Shown here piece after piece: positions 50,377 through 63,100 of a DNA stretch of 64,000 bases. The DNA is from Monosiga brevicollis MX1 (Eukaryota > Opisthokonta > Choanoflagellata > Craspedida > Salpingoecidae). A program made the position numbers and the translations under genes. Below the pieces are notes generated by a model. It saw only the letters and a list, made by a program, of their open reading frames with translations, ran no database searches and was not told the origin of the DNA. The first letter of the stretch is position 1, and each line of letters begins with the position of its first letter. Location: positions 463,139-527,138 of the forward strand of contig NW_001865047.1 in NCBI RefSeq assembly GCF_000002865.3. The letters run 5' to 3'.

Positions 50377-50942
50377 CTAGTTCTTGTCTCCTCCCGTCGC
50401 CTAGACAATGTGTCACATGAAAGTGAGTGCCACAGTGGCCCCTTCTTCTGTACCCCCCTTCTGTACCCCGCTTCCTGCATGACACCATCTTTGCAGACAC
50501 GCACCTCCTTGCGAGTCGCGTCCTGCAGGAGCTGCTTATCGACATGCTCAGGGGGCAAGTGGATGTAGCGCACGACTGAACCACGGATAAAGCAATTTTT
50601 GACAGCCATCTAGTCGCGGGCGCCAAGACGGTCAGATAAAATCACGAATCATCGAATGGTTCGGGCCGTGTAGCATTCTTCAGTTCAGAGAGCCCGCACT
50701 TGTCAGCACCACGCCTGACCCATTCACTTGCACACAAGACTCAAAAGAGAGCAAAGAGCACTGCGCAAAGCGGCACGTACCATGTGTGGGTAGCGCTCAA
50801 TGTCGGCGACCTGAATGCTGTCGAGTTTGATGTTGAGAAACTGATCCACCGACTTGAGGACGCCATTCAGCTGCAGGTCATTTTTCAGCTCGACCGTCAC
50901 CTCCTTGCCGATGAGCGTTTTGAAGAAAGAGCTAAAAAGCAT
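50377..50942 (-). CDS. LSM2: U6 snRNA-associated Sm-like protein LSm2
   Basis: A core subunit of the LSm2-8 (U6 snRNP) and LSm1-7 (mRNA decay) rings. Exon 1 (from 50942) gives MLFSSFFKTLIGKEVTVELK and NDLQLNGVLKSVDQFLNIKL (Sm1 motif), ending ERYPHM. Exon 2 gives AVKNCFIRGSVVRYIHLPPE (Sm2 motif) and ends QLLQDATRKE. A last small exon encodes ATGGDKN. Its length of about 95 residues equals the family. Confidence 0.96.
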
Positions 50943-51649
50943 GGTACTGGTTGCGTCCCGTTTGGACCTTTGTTCCCCACCCCAAGCATCATCAACAACA
51001 TCAGGAAGCAGCGAGCGAGCGCATCAAGCCGCATGAGGTTGAACAGTGTCTTGGACCAGCCCAGCTCGATCGATCCCAAATCAGTCAAACAGCATGTCAA
51101 GCAGCATCGCTCCGCAAAAGAGCATCCACGCAAACACATCCTATTCACTTTACCCAGCCTGCACCACCCCTTAAGCGCCTTTCACCCCTGTCCTGACTCG
51201 TCGCCCTCTGCCCCGCGCTGCCATCCACAACGTACCAGGGAGAAGCAAAAAGCAAGAGAAAAAATGACCTTGTTTCCAATTGTTGTTTTCAACAGCTTTT
51301 TTTTTTTTTCTTCTGTCTTCTGAATTGTCAAAATGGTGGTGGGCTGGTCACATAGGCAATAGATATCACACAGCAGTCCGTGGCAAGGTGGAGATGGATT
51401 GATAATGTCAAAAAGAAGACAGGGAGGCCAGGTAATGCGCGCGGGTGACGGGGTGACTCAAGCACCAGTGAGTGGACACGCTTGGAAAAAGCAACTTTCT
51501 ATCAAACAAGAATGACCCGACATAAAGGACAAAGGCTACGAATCATCACAAACACGCGAATACACATCGAGGCACGCACGGACATGAACGACTAGGCTTT
51601 GGAAGGATGGCTGGGACCTCGACACACGACACATGATCTTCAAGACCTG
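50943..51649. other. intergenic, LSM2 upstream / Rab downstream
   Basis: 707 bases between two minus-strand genes. No coding exon is recognised. A short T run lies at 51298-51309. Confidence 0.4.
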
Positions 51650-53306
51650 TCAGCAACATCCTTTCTTCTCAGTGTTGTCAGACACTTGTGCTAGTTTGAT
51701 GGCATCGGCTTGATCTGCTGCGGGGGTCAGGCCTGCGCCAAGGGCCAACAAGCAGGTGAGTTCATACCAGCTCAGAGTCGCCCAATTTCGCGAATATAGC
51801 AGGCATTTCTGCCACGCACGCTTGGAGGAGATGAGCTCGCGCACAACTGCCATAAATGCCTCGTTAATGCCTATTCAAGAGGGCGTAATGTTGTGAGGCT
51901 GATGCGCGATCATTTGATCCGGGGACAGTCGCATGTGCGGCCGAGCGCACTCAAGTCGGCATTTACAATCGCACCTGCACCCGTCTTGGCTGAGGTTTCA
52001 AAAAAGATGGCATTTGTCTGCTTGGCATATGAGCGCCCTTTCTGTACTCGCAAGCGACAACAAGATGGACGAGTGTGCAACGCAAAGTCGGCAATGAGAG
52101 ACATCGACAAAAAAAAAGGGGGTGGGGGGGAGCCAACAGGTGCGCGAGGATGGCAAGGACGAGACGGGCCGGCACACACACACCTCAACAAGGTGAGCGT
52201 CGTCCTTGAGCAGATCCACTTTATTTGCACAAATGCACATGACTGCAGTTGAAAATTCATGAAGCCACGCTGTAAGTGAGCGACTTGGTCACCTCCCACT
52301 GGTCAGGTAGCATGCCAACACCGAAGCAAAAGCAGCCAAGACCAAACAGATGGCACAAGGCAGCTGCATACCCGTGCTTGTGTCCGTGTTGCGTTGCAGC
52401 TCAGCCATCCAGCCTATATTCCGAAAACATGTGTGACCGGAGATTCGAGTCGTGAGCAACGCACATGCAAGTATCTGGCTGACCCTTATGAGCGCCACAG
52501 CCAAGCCCATGAAGACCCCACGCGCCATGCTCGCTTTGGTAATTGGGAAGAGAGACCCACGAACCTTTGACCTCATCCAACGACTTTGGTGTTGTTACGT
52601 CATAAACAATCAATGCCGCGGAAGAACCGCGATAGTACTGCGATATGGTGAGCAAAATGGGAAAAGAGCCAAACGTTAAAAGCACAGAATCACTGGTACA
52701 AACCCTGATCGTGGCTGAGTCAGTTTTGAACCCCCCTTACCATGGGCGCCATGCTGCGGAAACGCTCCTGTAGCAGGTCAATCACACGGCAGGGCCAGAT
52801 GGTGGGAGATATCGTGTGAGGGGAGCGAAAGAAGGGGAATTGGACACAGGCGAGCATGTCACACTAACCTGGCCTGCGGTATCCCAAAGCTGTAGCTTGA
52901 CGCGGCAACCATCCACAGTCCTTGACACACAAAACAAGACCAGGTAGCACCAGACGTGCCAAGCATGAGCTCCTGTGCGCAAAGGGTGCCATGCCCGTAC
53001 AATTGTGCGATGGTCTGTAGTCGGGCTGCCTCGGGACGCACAGTTTATGAGTGAAAAAAGAGGCACCAATGGTAGAGGAGACGGCATCCTCGAACGCATC
53101 GTCGACATAGCGCAGAACCAGCGAGGTTTTGCCGACGCCTACGCAAAAGTCGAAATGGGTTGATGAAAGGAGAGGAAGAAAGAAAAAAAGCAAAGATACG
53201 TCAAAGGACACCCGAGTGCGAGTGCACGAGTTCGTTTCGCTGCACAGCTACACTCTTGAGGGCAATCCGTACTTTGGGCGCCGAGCAACACAATTTTGGC
53301 CTCCAT
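51650..53306 (-). CDS. Rab GTPase of the Rab5/22/31-like group
   Basis: A prenylated membrane-traffic switch of about 200 residues in about eight exons. Exon 1 is MEAKIVLLGAQ, joining SVGKTSLVLRYVDDAFEDAV (P-loop GAQSVGKT). Then STIGASFFTHKL (switch I, with the IGASF of Rab5/22), TVDGCRVKLQLWDTAGQ, ERFRSMAPM, YYRGSSAALIVYDVTTPKSL, GWMAELQRNTDTST, CICANKVDLLKDD (the NKxD box), TNAIFFETSAKTGA (the SAK box) and INEAFMAVVRELISSK. The tail TEKKGCC ends in a double cysteine for geranylgeranylation. All nucleotide-binding motifs are intact. Subfamily choice between Rab22/31 and Rab24-like is inference. Confidence 0.92.
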
Positions 53307-53784
53307 GACCGAGGATGCCAAGCGCTGGCTGGGCGAAAAACCGCGCGGGCGAAAGTTCACGACCCGCCAAAGGGGGCTGTGGTTCGGGTTTGGAAGCACC
53401 GACGGGCGCACCTACACAAAAGCCCAATACCCGAACCGTACACAAGGCGCACGAAAAAGTGCGGCTGCCTGATCTCCGGTAGCTGCGCCCTCTCCAGCTC
53501 GCCGCGCTGTCTTTCAGCCAACCAACTAGTCCAATGAAGCCAGTACAGTGCCTACGAACGAAGTCATCCACAAACATATCAGCACATGCCCAGACCCCAG
53601 ACCTCAAGCGCCGTGACCCAGCCCATCATGCCACCACCACTACACGCCCCCGGCCCCTGCCCTCTTGCTGACCTCCCCCTCATCAACTTTTGCTTCCCGC
53701 GACGTCGTCGCGCTCTCTCTCTCTCTCTCTCTCTNNNNNNNNNNNNNNNNNNNNNNNNNNNNNNNNNNNNNNNNNNNNNNNNNN

Positions 53785-53820
<36 letters not shown>

Positions 53821-53985
53821 CGGACCCAGTTTTTTGGGGACGCACGAGGGTGTGTGACTTTACATCGGGGGTCATCGTCGCCGTTGTCGTCGTCGTCGTC
53901 GTCGCTGCCGTCGTCGTTGTCGCAGCACGCGGCGCGTGGGTGTCGTTGAGAGGGCGCACACTCGCGCGCGGACTAGTGGTACATC
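53307..53985. promoter_or_regulatory. divergent region Rab / IARS2 containing an assembly gap
   Basis: Fifty N (53735-53784) lie between a TC tract (53714-53734) and a TG tract (53785-53813). A CGT/GTC-rich stretch (53876-53925) follows just upstream of the IleRS start. No coding exon is seen. Confidence 0.55.
53735..53784. other. assembly gap (50 N) between TC and TG microsatellites
   Basis: The N run is bounded by simple repeats on both sides, so the assembly broke in a repeat; the size of 50 is probably a placeholder. Confidence 0.95.
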
Positions 53986-56900
53986 ATGAGCTCCGCGCTG
54001 ATCTGGAGTGCAGTGGCGACCCGACCGCGGTCGGCGCCTAGGCTGCTGGCCCGCCTGGGGGTGGTGCGGCGCTCGTTGCGGTACAGCCGCGAGGCCTGTC
54101 ATCAGCAGAATGCAGCACGCCCTCAGCATAAAAAATATGACCATACCCTCCGGCTACCACGAACGGCTTTCCCCATGCGCCTGAATGCGGCGCAGGTCGA
54201 GCCCCGGATCCAGCAAGAGTGTCTCACAGGGCTTTACCCGCAGCTGCGCGACCGACCCGCCGATTCAAGCTCAGAGGATGGCCCCGCTGCTTTCATCCTG
54301 CACGACGGACCGCCCTTTGCCAACGGCGATCTGCACATGGGTCATGTCCTCAACAAGGTCGGAACTTTCACTCTTTTGCTGCTGCTGCTGCTGCTGCTGC
54401 TGCCATCGTCTCATCGCGCTTGATGTCACTGACCCCGCTTGCAGGTGCTCAAGGATGTGATCTGTCGCTACCAAGCTCTACAAGGCCGCCCGGTCCACTT
54501 TCGCCCCGGGTGGGACTGCCACGGCCTCCCCATCGAGGTAAAGGCCGTCTCGGCGGTCCGCTCCACCGATGCTTCCGAGGGCGCAGATGATGACGCCAAT
54601 GCCACGGCCCAACTACTCGACGTTCGGCAAACTGCCGCCACCTTTGCAGCTGGTGCTATCGACCGCCAACGCACCCTCTTTAAGCGCCTCGGCATTCTTG
54701 CCGACTGGGAACGCCCTTACATCACCATGACCCCAGAGTACGAGGCTGCTCAGCTCAAGCTCTTTCACCACATGCTTGATCAAGGCCTCGTTTATCGCCG
54801 CTTCTGCCCCGTGCAATGGTCGCCCCAATCCCAAACAGCCCTCGCCGAGGCTGAAGTGGAGTACTACGACCACACGAGCACCAGCGCCTACGTGCGCTTT
54901 CCGCTCATCAACCGACCCACTGGCACCGACCCAGATACCCCCATCGCGGCCCTCATCTGGACGACCACCCCGTGGACGCTTCTAGCCAACCAAGCGCTAG
55001 CCTTCAATCCAGGCCTTCGCTATGTTCTTGTACGTCCTACTCCGGAAGCCCATGAGCTGCTCCTTATTGCATACGACCGCCTCGAGGCTCTTCGCCAAAC
55101 TCTACAACAACCCCTCGACGTGATCCAAGATGTTCCTGCCACAGCCCTTGGTGACCTCCAGGCGCAGCACCCCCTGCACTCCCGGTACTGATCTTTATAC
55201 CTTTCAATCCGTCTCGCATGACCGCATCCATGGAGAGACTCGTTAGCAAAACGTCTTTTGATGCACTTCTCATTTCATGGTACCTCTATCTACCTCTGTA
55301 GGACTATCCCCTTCATTGCGGGAGACCACGTGACCAGCGACGCCGGTTCGTTGCTCGCATGCTCTTCTGACAGCCCTCATGATTGCTGCATCTCTCACCT
55401 CAGTCCCGGGCGTGGACGTGCCGGTTCTACAGGCACGGGCGTGGTCCACACAGCCCCAGCGCATGGCGTAGAGGATTTTCGAGCCTGCCAGCGCGTTGGT
55501 ATTGACGTGGAATTTAACCTCGTCGACGGTCGTGGTCGCTATCGAGATGCAGCTGGCCCCCAACTAGCAGGTTTGTCAGAACCTGACCCGTGTAACTTTG
55601 ACAGATGCCCACGCCGACAAGCGCTCTCTCTGCCTCACCTCGTCTCTATTACTGTACCGACCCCGTCAACGTAGGCCTCGAGGTCTTGGGTGAAGGCAAC
55701 ACTACCGTGCTGGGTCAACTTGAGGCCGCAGGCAGCTTGGTGCATCGTGAAGCTTATCAACATCGATATCCTTATGACTGGCGTACCAAGACCCCGCTGC
55801 TCTTTCGTGCAACGCGCCAGTGGTTTGCCGACCTCCGGCACATTGGCGAACACGCGCGCGACGCCCTAGCCGACGTCCATGTACGAACTTTGGTCTCTTC
55901 CATGTTGACCTCGACGGCAGTTGAGCCATTCCTCAACGCACCCTGCATGATAGATCCACCCCCCGGCAGGCCGTGCACGCCTGGGCAGTATGCTACAAAC
56001 GCGCCAAGAGTGGTGCATCAGCCGCCAACGCGCGTGGGGCGTTCCCATTGCTGTTCTCATCGACCAAGTAGGCTTGATTGTCCTGGTCCTTCTGTTTCGC
56101 TTTGTACTTCTTCCTTCTCCCACCTTGCCGCGAGCCTCCTGTTTCTCCTGCGCTTCCCTTTGATCCATTTTTTTTTTTTTTGATGCACACGCTCCACTTA
56201 CTGGTCGCGTAGGAGACAGATCAGCCTCTGGTGGCACCTGAAGCACTCGCTCACATACGCGAGTGCATTGCAGAGCACGGCTCGGACTTTTGGTTCGTGA
56301 CCTTGTCGTGAAGCCAACTTGCTCAGCAGATGCACATCTCTCATGTTATCCACCACCGCTTTCTGGATCCTTACAGGTGGCGAGCCTCGGTTGCCGAATT
56401 GCTCCCCTTGGATTTGCAAGCGCAGGCCACTCGCTACAAAAAGTCGACCGTGAGTTTTTTTAACCGCGTCCGTCCTGGCATTTCCCGCTGGCGTGGGATG
56501 TGCATGCCAATTACATGTGACCACGCACTCCGTGTAGGACACACTGGATGTCTGGTTTGATAGCGGTAGCTCTTGGAGCGCCGTGCTTGAAGCTGACCAC
56601 GGCGAGGTGCGTAGCTCAAGTTTTTACTTTTACTTTTGCAGCCATTTTGTCTCTCGTGTCGAACCACCTGCTGACCCCACAACATTCACGCCCCCACTCC
56701 CATGCTCCTTTGACGGAACATTTCAGAACGCAAGAGCAGATGTGTATTTGGAAGGCTCAGATCAGCATCGTGGCTGGTTCCAGTCGAGTCTATTGTTGCG
56801 ATCGGCGACCCGCCCAGATGGCCAAGCTCCCTATCGCCAGCTGCTTACACATGGGTGCGTGGACTTTAGCAAAACAGCTGGCCCGGACTTCGTTCCAAAA

Positions 56901-58749
56901 TTTGATGTCGTGCTTTGTGACTCGAACCCTCATTGACCATACCTTTAGCTTTGTGCTTGATGAGCAAGGTCAAAAAATGTCCAAGTCACTGGGCAACGGC
57001 GTGGACCCGAGCGTTGTCATCAACGGTGGCAAGAACCTCAAGGTAACCCGTGCCTCCCCTGCCCGACTCCGAGTCCCCGTTTGCTCGCCCTCACGCACCA
57101 ATGGTTGTCGAAACATATAGCAAGAGCCGGCCTACGGCGCAGACACCCTTCGTCTGTGGGCTGCCTCGGTTGATTACACCAATGGTAAGCTACAATGGAT
57201 CCAGGCGGCTGCCACGGTCCACGCGCTGAGCTGACTGCACCGGTTTCGACCAGCTTACCCGTCTTGCTTGGCGCCATTTTGCGATTAGACGTCTCCATTG
57301 GCCCCAACACGCTACGCATCACTCACGAAAATCTGCGAAAGATCCGCAACGCTCTGCGGTGCGGTCCGCTGTGTCGACGCGTCTTGCTTTTTTGCGTGCA
57401 TAAAGGCTTTGAAGGGCCAGGCCTCATCCGCTGTTGATTGGCGAATAGATTTATGCATGGCAATCTTGGCGCTGCAGAGCCGGCCTTGGCAAGTGGATCG
57501 GCAATAGTAGAGCTTCCCTCACTGGAAGCTTATCTGATGCATCTCCTCGCCGACTACGAAGGTCGGTTTTGCCTCCTTTGCACGCCAAGCAAGCATTTTG
57601 AACTTGCACGTAATAGCATGCACATTCAACATTTGCGGCTGGGTGGCACGGTGTCAATGCAGGCAGCGTGAAGGCAGCCTATGACCAGCACAATTTTCTT
57701 CGCGTACACCAAATAACACTCAACTTTATCCAAACGAACCTCTCTGGATTCTACTTTGAGATTATCAAGGTACTTTGCGAGGACGTTGTGTTGACACTAC
57801 TTTCCAGCCGTCACAAGGCAATCCTGAACTCACCAACCACCCATCATCCCGCACCTTTGTATAGGATCGTTTGTACGCTGGTGGCCAAGACAGCAGCTAC
57901 CTTGCCACACTCACCGTTCTGCGCCACATGCTCACGGCTTTTGAGCAAGCTCTGGCACCGATTTTGGTGCATACGATTGAGGTATGTGAGTGAGCGCAGG
58001 ATGTTTTGCGAGCAGCGTTCACATTGATCAAACCTGTATTTCCGCTGTGGCTGGCACAGGAATCCTATGAAATTAGTAAGACGTATGGTGCTGCCAGTGA
58101 GGCTCACAGCTCGGTGATGCTCCGTCCGTGGACATCCTTCGCGGAGTGGCACCAGCCGGCTCTCGGCGAGCGGTTCGACGCTGTGCGAGAGCTGCGCCGC
58201 GAGGTTTTCCGCCTGGTCCAAGCCACGCGTGAGGTACGTACATAATTGCTCTTGGTGCCAAAGCCACAATCAGCCGATTCGACCGGCTATCCTCTCACGC
58301 TTTGAACCGCCTCTGAGATCTGACGTCGCGTTGTGACCCGACTTGTTACGCCCTTGCTGTATGGCTGGCTGGTTCTTGTTCATAGACGGGCGCCATCAAG
58401 GGTGGTAGTGATGCGCGCGTGAGCGTGCGTCTCCCTTCGGCCACGGGCCGCCTTGTCTACGAAGCACTTGATCATGATGCGCTGACCGAGGTGCTGCTCG
58501 TCAGCCAGGTGAGCCGCTTATACTTTTGGGGCACCAGAACTTGCCCTGTCATGCGCCTACGCACTCACCATGTGTCGATGATGGCCTCAATTGCAGCTTG
58601 ACGTCGAAGTCGACGAGGCGGGTGCAGACATGGCAGTGCACGTGACACCCACCCATCTCCACAAATGCATGCGGTGCTGGCGTTTTGCTTGCCTGGACGC
58701 CGAAGACGAGCTTTGCCCGCGCTGCGCTACCCTCTTACCAGAACCATAG
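53986..58749 (+). CDS. IARS2: isoleucyl-tRNA synthetase, mitochondrial
   Basis: Charges mitochondrial tRNA-Ile. The N-terminus ([20 protein letters not shown]) is Arg-rich and lacks acids, as in mitochondrial presequences. The class I HIGH box is [16 protein letters not shown], and its intron contains a CTG run. Then [35 protein letters not shown] and [20 protein letters not shown]. The CP1 editing domain has [16 protein letters not shown] and later [15 protein letters not shown]. Further blocks are [51 protein letters not shown] (KMSKS loop, about 56975) and an anticodon-binding helical region. The C-terminal zinc finger CMRCWRF...CPRC is present, as in bacterial-type enzymes. About fourteen exons; the stop is at 58747-58749. 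Some joins between 55,190 and 56,550 are approximate. Confidence 0.95.
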
Positions 58750-58876
58750 CTCACCCGAGGTAGACAAAAAAGAATTGAAATTTTTAGACCAAAGTAAAAT
58801 ACATATCGCACTATTAAAAGTATAATACTAATGTTCCTCTGTGGTTTGTGTTGCACCGGCATTTCGATCCATTGAA

Positions 58877-58907
<31 letters not shown>

Positions 58908-59012
58908 CTTGTGTCGGGGCAGTGAGCGCCGGGTGGCTCGGGGTGGTGTTGACGGCGGCCTCTTGCATTGGTTTGGGTGATTGTAGGTGAAAAAAAAAAA
59001 GTCAACAGTAGG
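58750..59012. other. short spacer with (GT)n
   Basis: 263 bases between the IleRS stop and the next start on the same strand. A GT tract followed by GC repeats lies at about 58877-58908. Confidence 0.6.
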
Positions 59013-59655
59013 ATGAAGCCCTTTGAGAAGCGTGCGGAGCAGCCTTCGACCCTCAACATGGATGATGATCACATCCGCCACGTTGAGCGGGAGGTCATCA
59101 TCCGGAAAATGGTCAAGGAGAGCGCCGGGCAGTTTTGCCAAGACGAGATGAAAGGTCTGTCTGCTCGCTTAGAACCCTCGCGTCCAGTTGGCCTATGCAT
59201 ACAAGATAGGCCTGTCGTTCACCAAGGCTGGAGCCTCATGACCAAGTCCCTTGCTTTTGCCCCTCATGTGCCCTTTCTTGGCCGGTGGCTGCAGCTTTTG
59301 CTGATTGCGCCCGGGGCCGCTCCATCTCTGTCGTTTGGGCATGTCGCGAAGTCAATGACATTATGAAGCGTTGTATCGCATCACAGTACGTTGGCCTCTT
59401 TGTCGATCACGCAGGGGGCGAGGAACCCGCCACCAACATCTGTGCGCCACCTCTCTTGTTGGTCAGACTCAACTTGTCTGTGTAGCTCACACCTTCACAC
59501 CTGTGTTGCTGGCCCGGTGCATCTCGTCGGTATTTGAATGGATGCTGGCATTGATAGCATGACAGATGCAGACTTTGAGCGCGAGACGCAGCGATTTATT
59601 GAGCTTCGCCGACTCAACCGCGCGCGCCTGGCACAAAGTGAAGAGCACCAATAGA
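59013..59655 (+). CDS. CMC1: CMC1, twin CX9C mitochondrial protein
   Basis: A small intermembrane-space protein needed for cytochrome c oxidase (COX1) assembly. Exon 1 gives MKPFEKRAEQPSTLNMDDDH and IRHVEREVIIRKMVKESAGQ, like human DQHLRHVEKDVLIPKIMREK. Joined exons create the two CX9C motifs CQDEMKAFADC and CREVNDIMKRC. The last exon gives MTDADFERETQRFIELRRLN and ends LAQSEEHQ. An internal start at MDDDH would also fit the family length. It sits 263 bases after another mitochondrial gene on the same strand. Confidence 0.93.
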
Positions 59656-60101
59656 GACGTCGTGTTCAAGTGTTGATTCGAATACAGCAGCCTTTGTTCT
59701 CAGATGATATCTGGATGAACTGAGCCAGTAGTGTCATGCTACACAGCTATACTCGCCCACTCAGACAATCTGACAGGCACCATACTGACCCCACCTCCGC
59801 CCCTGCATTACAACGATTCCTCCCCCCATTGCCGAAGCCTCGCGCCTGGCCTCCAAAACTCTTTGACCCTGCAGTTGCCAACTTGGCTGAGCTGAGAAGG
59901 CTACATCGGACAAAATTATTCTTTTCATATCAATTGAGATTCAAAGCAGATCAGGTTCTCCAAAACACAAACACAGTGGCCGTACATGACATGGATAAGC
60001 AATCGGTGCATCGAGGGGGGCCATGATCCGAACAATACATTCGCAGAACGTCATACAACGGCTCGACAAGGATGCAATGTGCCATGTGCTTTTAACAAGG
60101 C
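59656..60101. other. convergent intergenic region, CMC1 / receptor
   Basis: 446 bases between two 3' ends. No coding exon is recognised. Confidence 0.4.
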
Positions 60102-63100
60102 TCATAGCTCCACGTCATCATCTCCGCCGTCTCGCACCACGGTCAGGTAGCCGGCTGTATCCAAGCGCCCGGGCTCAGAAAAGTCTGGGTTTTCATTGGC
60201 TACAAGAAAAGAGAGAACGAGAGCATTCAGTTGAGATTGCACGATAAATGAACCAGATACATCTCGACAGCATCTGTGGCGTACGCTCTCAAACATACCT
60301 TCAGCGTATAATGGCTCGTTGCGAGAGCCTGAATGGGCCATGCCTACGAGGCACGTGTGGGACAAAGCACAGGCATGCATGTGACAAACGGCGGAAGACT
60401 GCAGGCAAAGCTGCACACTTGGCATGGACGTACTGGTGCGGTAGTAGAGGCCGTCGTCGTCACCAGACCGGTCTCGCGAAGCGTCGTCTAAAACCAAGCA
60501 AGAGGGCGTGAGACTTACTAAATGGCACGCTTAACCAAAAGAGGCACAACGTTACGGAAAAGTGAAATGGCTGGTCGAGACATACAGGTTGGATTGGCAA
60601 AAACGGTCGCACTCCGGTCAGCCACGGTGTACTGTTGCGCTTTACGGTTGGCCGTGCGAATCTTGTAGCACGTGATTGCAATGATGAGAACAATCAGCAG
60701 AATGACACCTGCCACCACAGCGATGATGATGGGAATCCAATCGTCCATGGATTTGGCCGAGCTGCTCGATTTGTTGCTCTCGCCATTTCCACTCTTGGTG
60801 GTGCTGGATGGAGTTTGTGAGCTCGAAGAAGTGGTCCTTGCCGCGGGCGCCGAGGTGGTCACTGCAGATTTTGTAGTTGCAGCAGTCGTACTTGATGATG
60901 TCGCCGTTGCCATAGTTGTCGTCGTGGTTGTGGCAGTTGTTCTTGTGATCGTTGTGGTCGTTGTGGTCGTTGTGGTCGTTGTGGTCGTTGTGGTCGTCGT
61001 CGTCGTCGTCGTCGTGGTAGTGGTCGTTGGCACAACACCAAGGCAAGTGCCGGCAACGCATGTGTCGTTGACTGTTTCTGCCATACCATCAGAGCTGCAT
61101 CCAAAGTAGCAACCAAGCAAACAACCCCACAACGTTAAGACAAACCATGCTTCTTAGCTTGAAAGTAGCAAGATGAGAGACCAGAAGAGACCCGCGCAAG
61201 TCCCTACCACGACGTTCCGTCGATCAGGGGCGTGCCCACAAAGCATTCACCCTGGTGGCAGATGGCACTGCGGCGACACGGTCCTGGATCACAAACAATG
61301 CCTGCACACAAATCCACCCCAATGCACTCGCCCGCGAGGCACTGGTCGCCCAGCGTGTTTGCACGACCGTCATTACTGCACATGCAGAAATGATAATATC
61401 ATGAGACCCATGACAACCAAGCGCTAGCGCTGAAGATGAAGACAAGGAAAGGCTAAAGAAGCTCCGCGTACCAATCTGTGCCGTTTGCCACGGGCGCAAA
61501 ACGACAAGCCCCTTCGTTACAGCCCAAGCTGTATTGGCAGGCCGGGGCAGCACAGCTCACATCGACGCAAGGGTCACGAACGCCACTGCACACGCCGGCA
61601 CCATCGCAGACGTCGTTGAGCGTGGCATTCTATGGTTAGGGTTTGGCATAAGATAACGACAGACCATGAGTAAAGGCATGCGGCTGCACTCTGCACTCTG
61701 CACAGCAGCAACGCAACTCGCAGACTTTGCAGCACACACATTCTGATCATCACAAGGCGCGCCCGCCTGCATGGGCGTGGCACTGCACTCCCCCGTCCGA
61801 TTGTTGCAGATACTTTGCACAAAGCAAGGGCCAAGATCTGGGCACGCCTTATTGGCGCAAGGATCCGGAATAGCCTCGCATGTACCGGATACACAGCGAC
61901 CTGTCATTGGCACCTCGTCGCTAGTACAAGAGGTGCCATCAAGGGCGAATACGTGCGTGCATCGATTCGCAAGCGCGTCGCATGCGGCTACCAGACACGG
62001 GTTGCTGGGTTCGGGGCATTGAGTCACGTTGCAGTCTTCAGGAGGCGTGATGCAAACGCCTGATTGACATACGCCAGTTGGACAAGACGTTCCTTCACTG
62101 GCATAGTCATACACGCACTGCCCAATGCCACCATCACAAGCAGCACTAGTGATGCAGGCCGAAGTCTGATTACACACAACGCCGTAGCACCTGTCCACCA
62201 CACCGCTGCATACCCCCGCCTGACAGCTGTCGTCGATGGTTCGCACATCTCCTGGATCACAGAAACAACGACAAACGCATAAAATCATGCAAGGTTTACT
62301 AGCGTCCAGGCAACAAGAAAACATATCCACAAGTCAGGGCCACGAGCCAAGCAGACGTACCGTCATCACATGTGGTGCCATCAGGTAGCACTGGAGTGGT
62401 GCAAGTGCCATCGGTGCATTCACCGGTAGCATGACATTGTGACACGGGCGAGCAAACGATCAAGTCACAGCCGGGTCGCCCGACACACAGGTGATCAGCA
62501 GTACATTGATCCTCAATTGTACTGGCGTTACCATCGTCGCAGTTGTGGCCCGCGGGAAAAAAGTAGGACTGACAGGTTCCTGAAATGGGCTCACAAGCAG
62601 CGCTGGCACAAGGCCCAACTGTGTCGCACGTGACGTTGGCACAATTATCGGTCGACACGCACACGCCACTGACACACGAATCAAGAGTACTGGCATTGCC
62701 ATCGGAGCACGGCGTTCCATCGTCTAGCGCCACCGCAATGCACTGGCCGGTCATGGAATCACAGCTGCTCTCCTCACATTGGACCGTATTAGCGCAGGAA
62801 ACATTGAAACAGGGGTCGAGTTGGCCAATGCACGTTCCACCGAGACACGTGCTGTTGTAGGTTTCGGGGCGACCGTCATCGCATATGCTGCCATCTGGTA
62901 GGTTCACATATTCACACATTCGAGCGCTGGAGTTACATGCCACACTAGCGGTACATGTAGTTGTCAGACTGCACGTCACGGTAGAGCAGTAATCTGTTCC
63001 GACACAAACGCCGTCCTGGCACATGTCGTCTATTGTTGAGTCACGACCGTCGTCACTGCATGCGGCACGCCGCGATGCGAGGGCAGTCAAAGCAGAAGAA

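Noticed and set aside
54363-54403. Poly-leucine stretch in the IleRS gene
   Set aside because: The CTG run lies in an intron between the HMGH exon and the VLKDVICRY exon; it is not part of the protein.
53986-59655. IleRS and CMC1 as a co-transcribed mitochondrial pair
   Set aside because: A 263-base spacer on the same strand is common in compact genomes, and there is no sign of trans-splicing or polycistronic processing.
60672-61109. Plus-strand Val-rich hydrophobic open frame
   Set aside because: It is the antisense of the Thr-rich stalk and TM exon of the minus-strand receptor.
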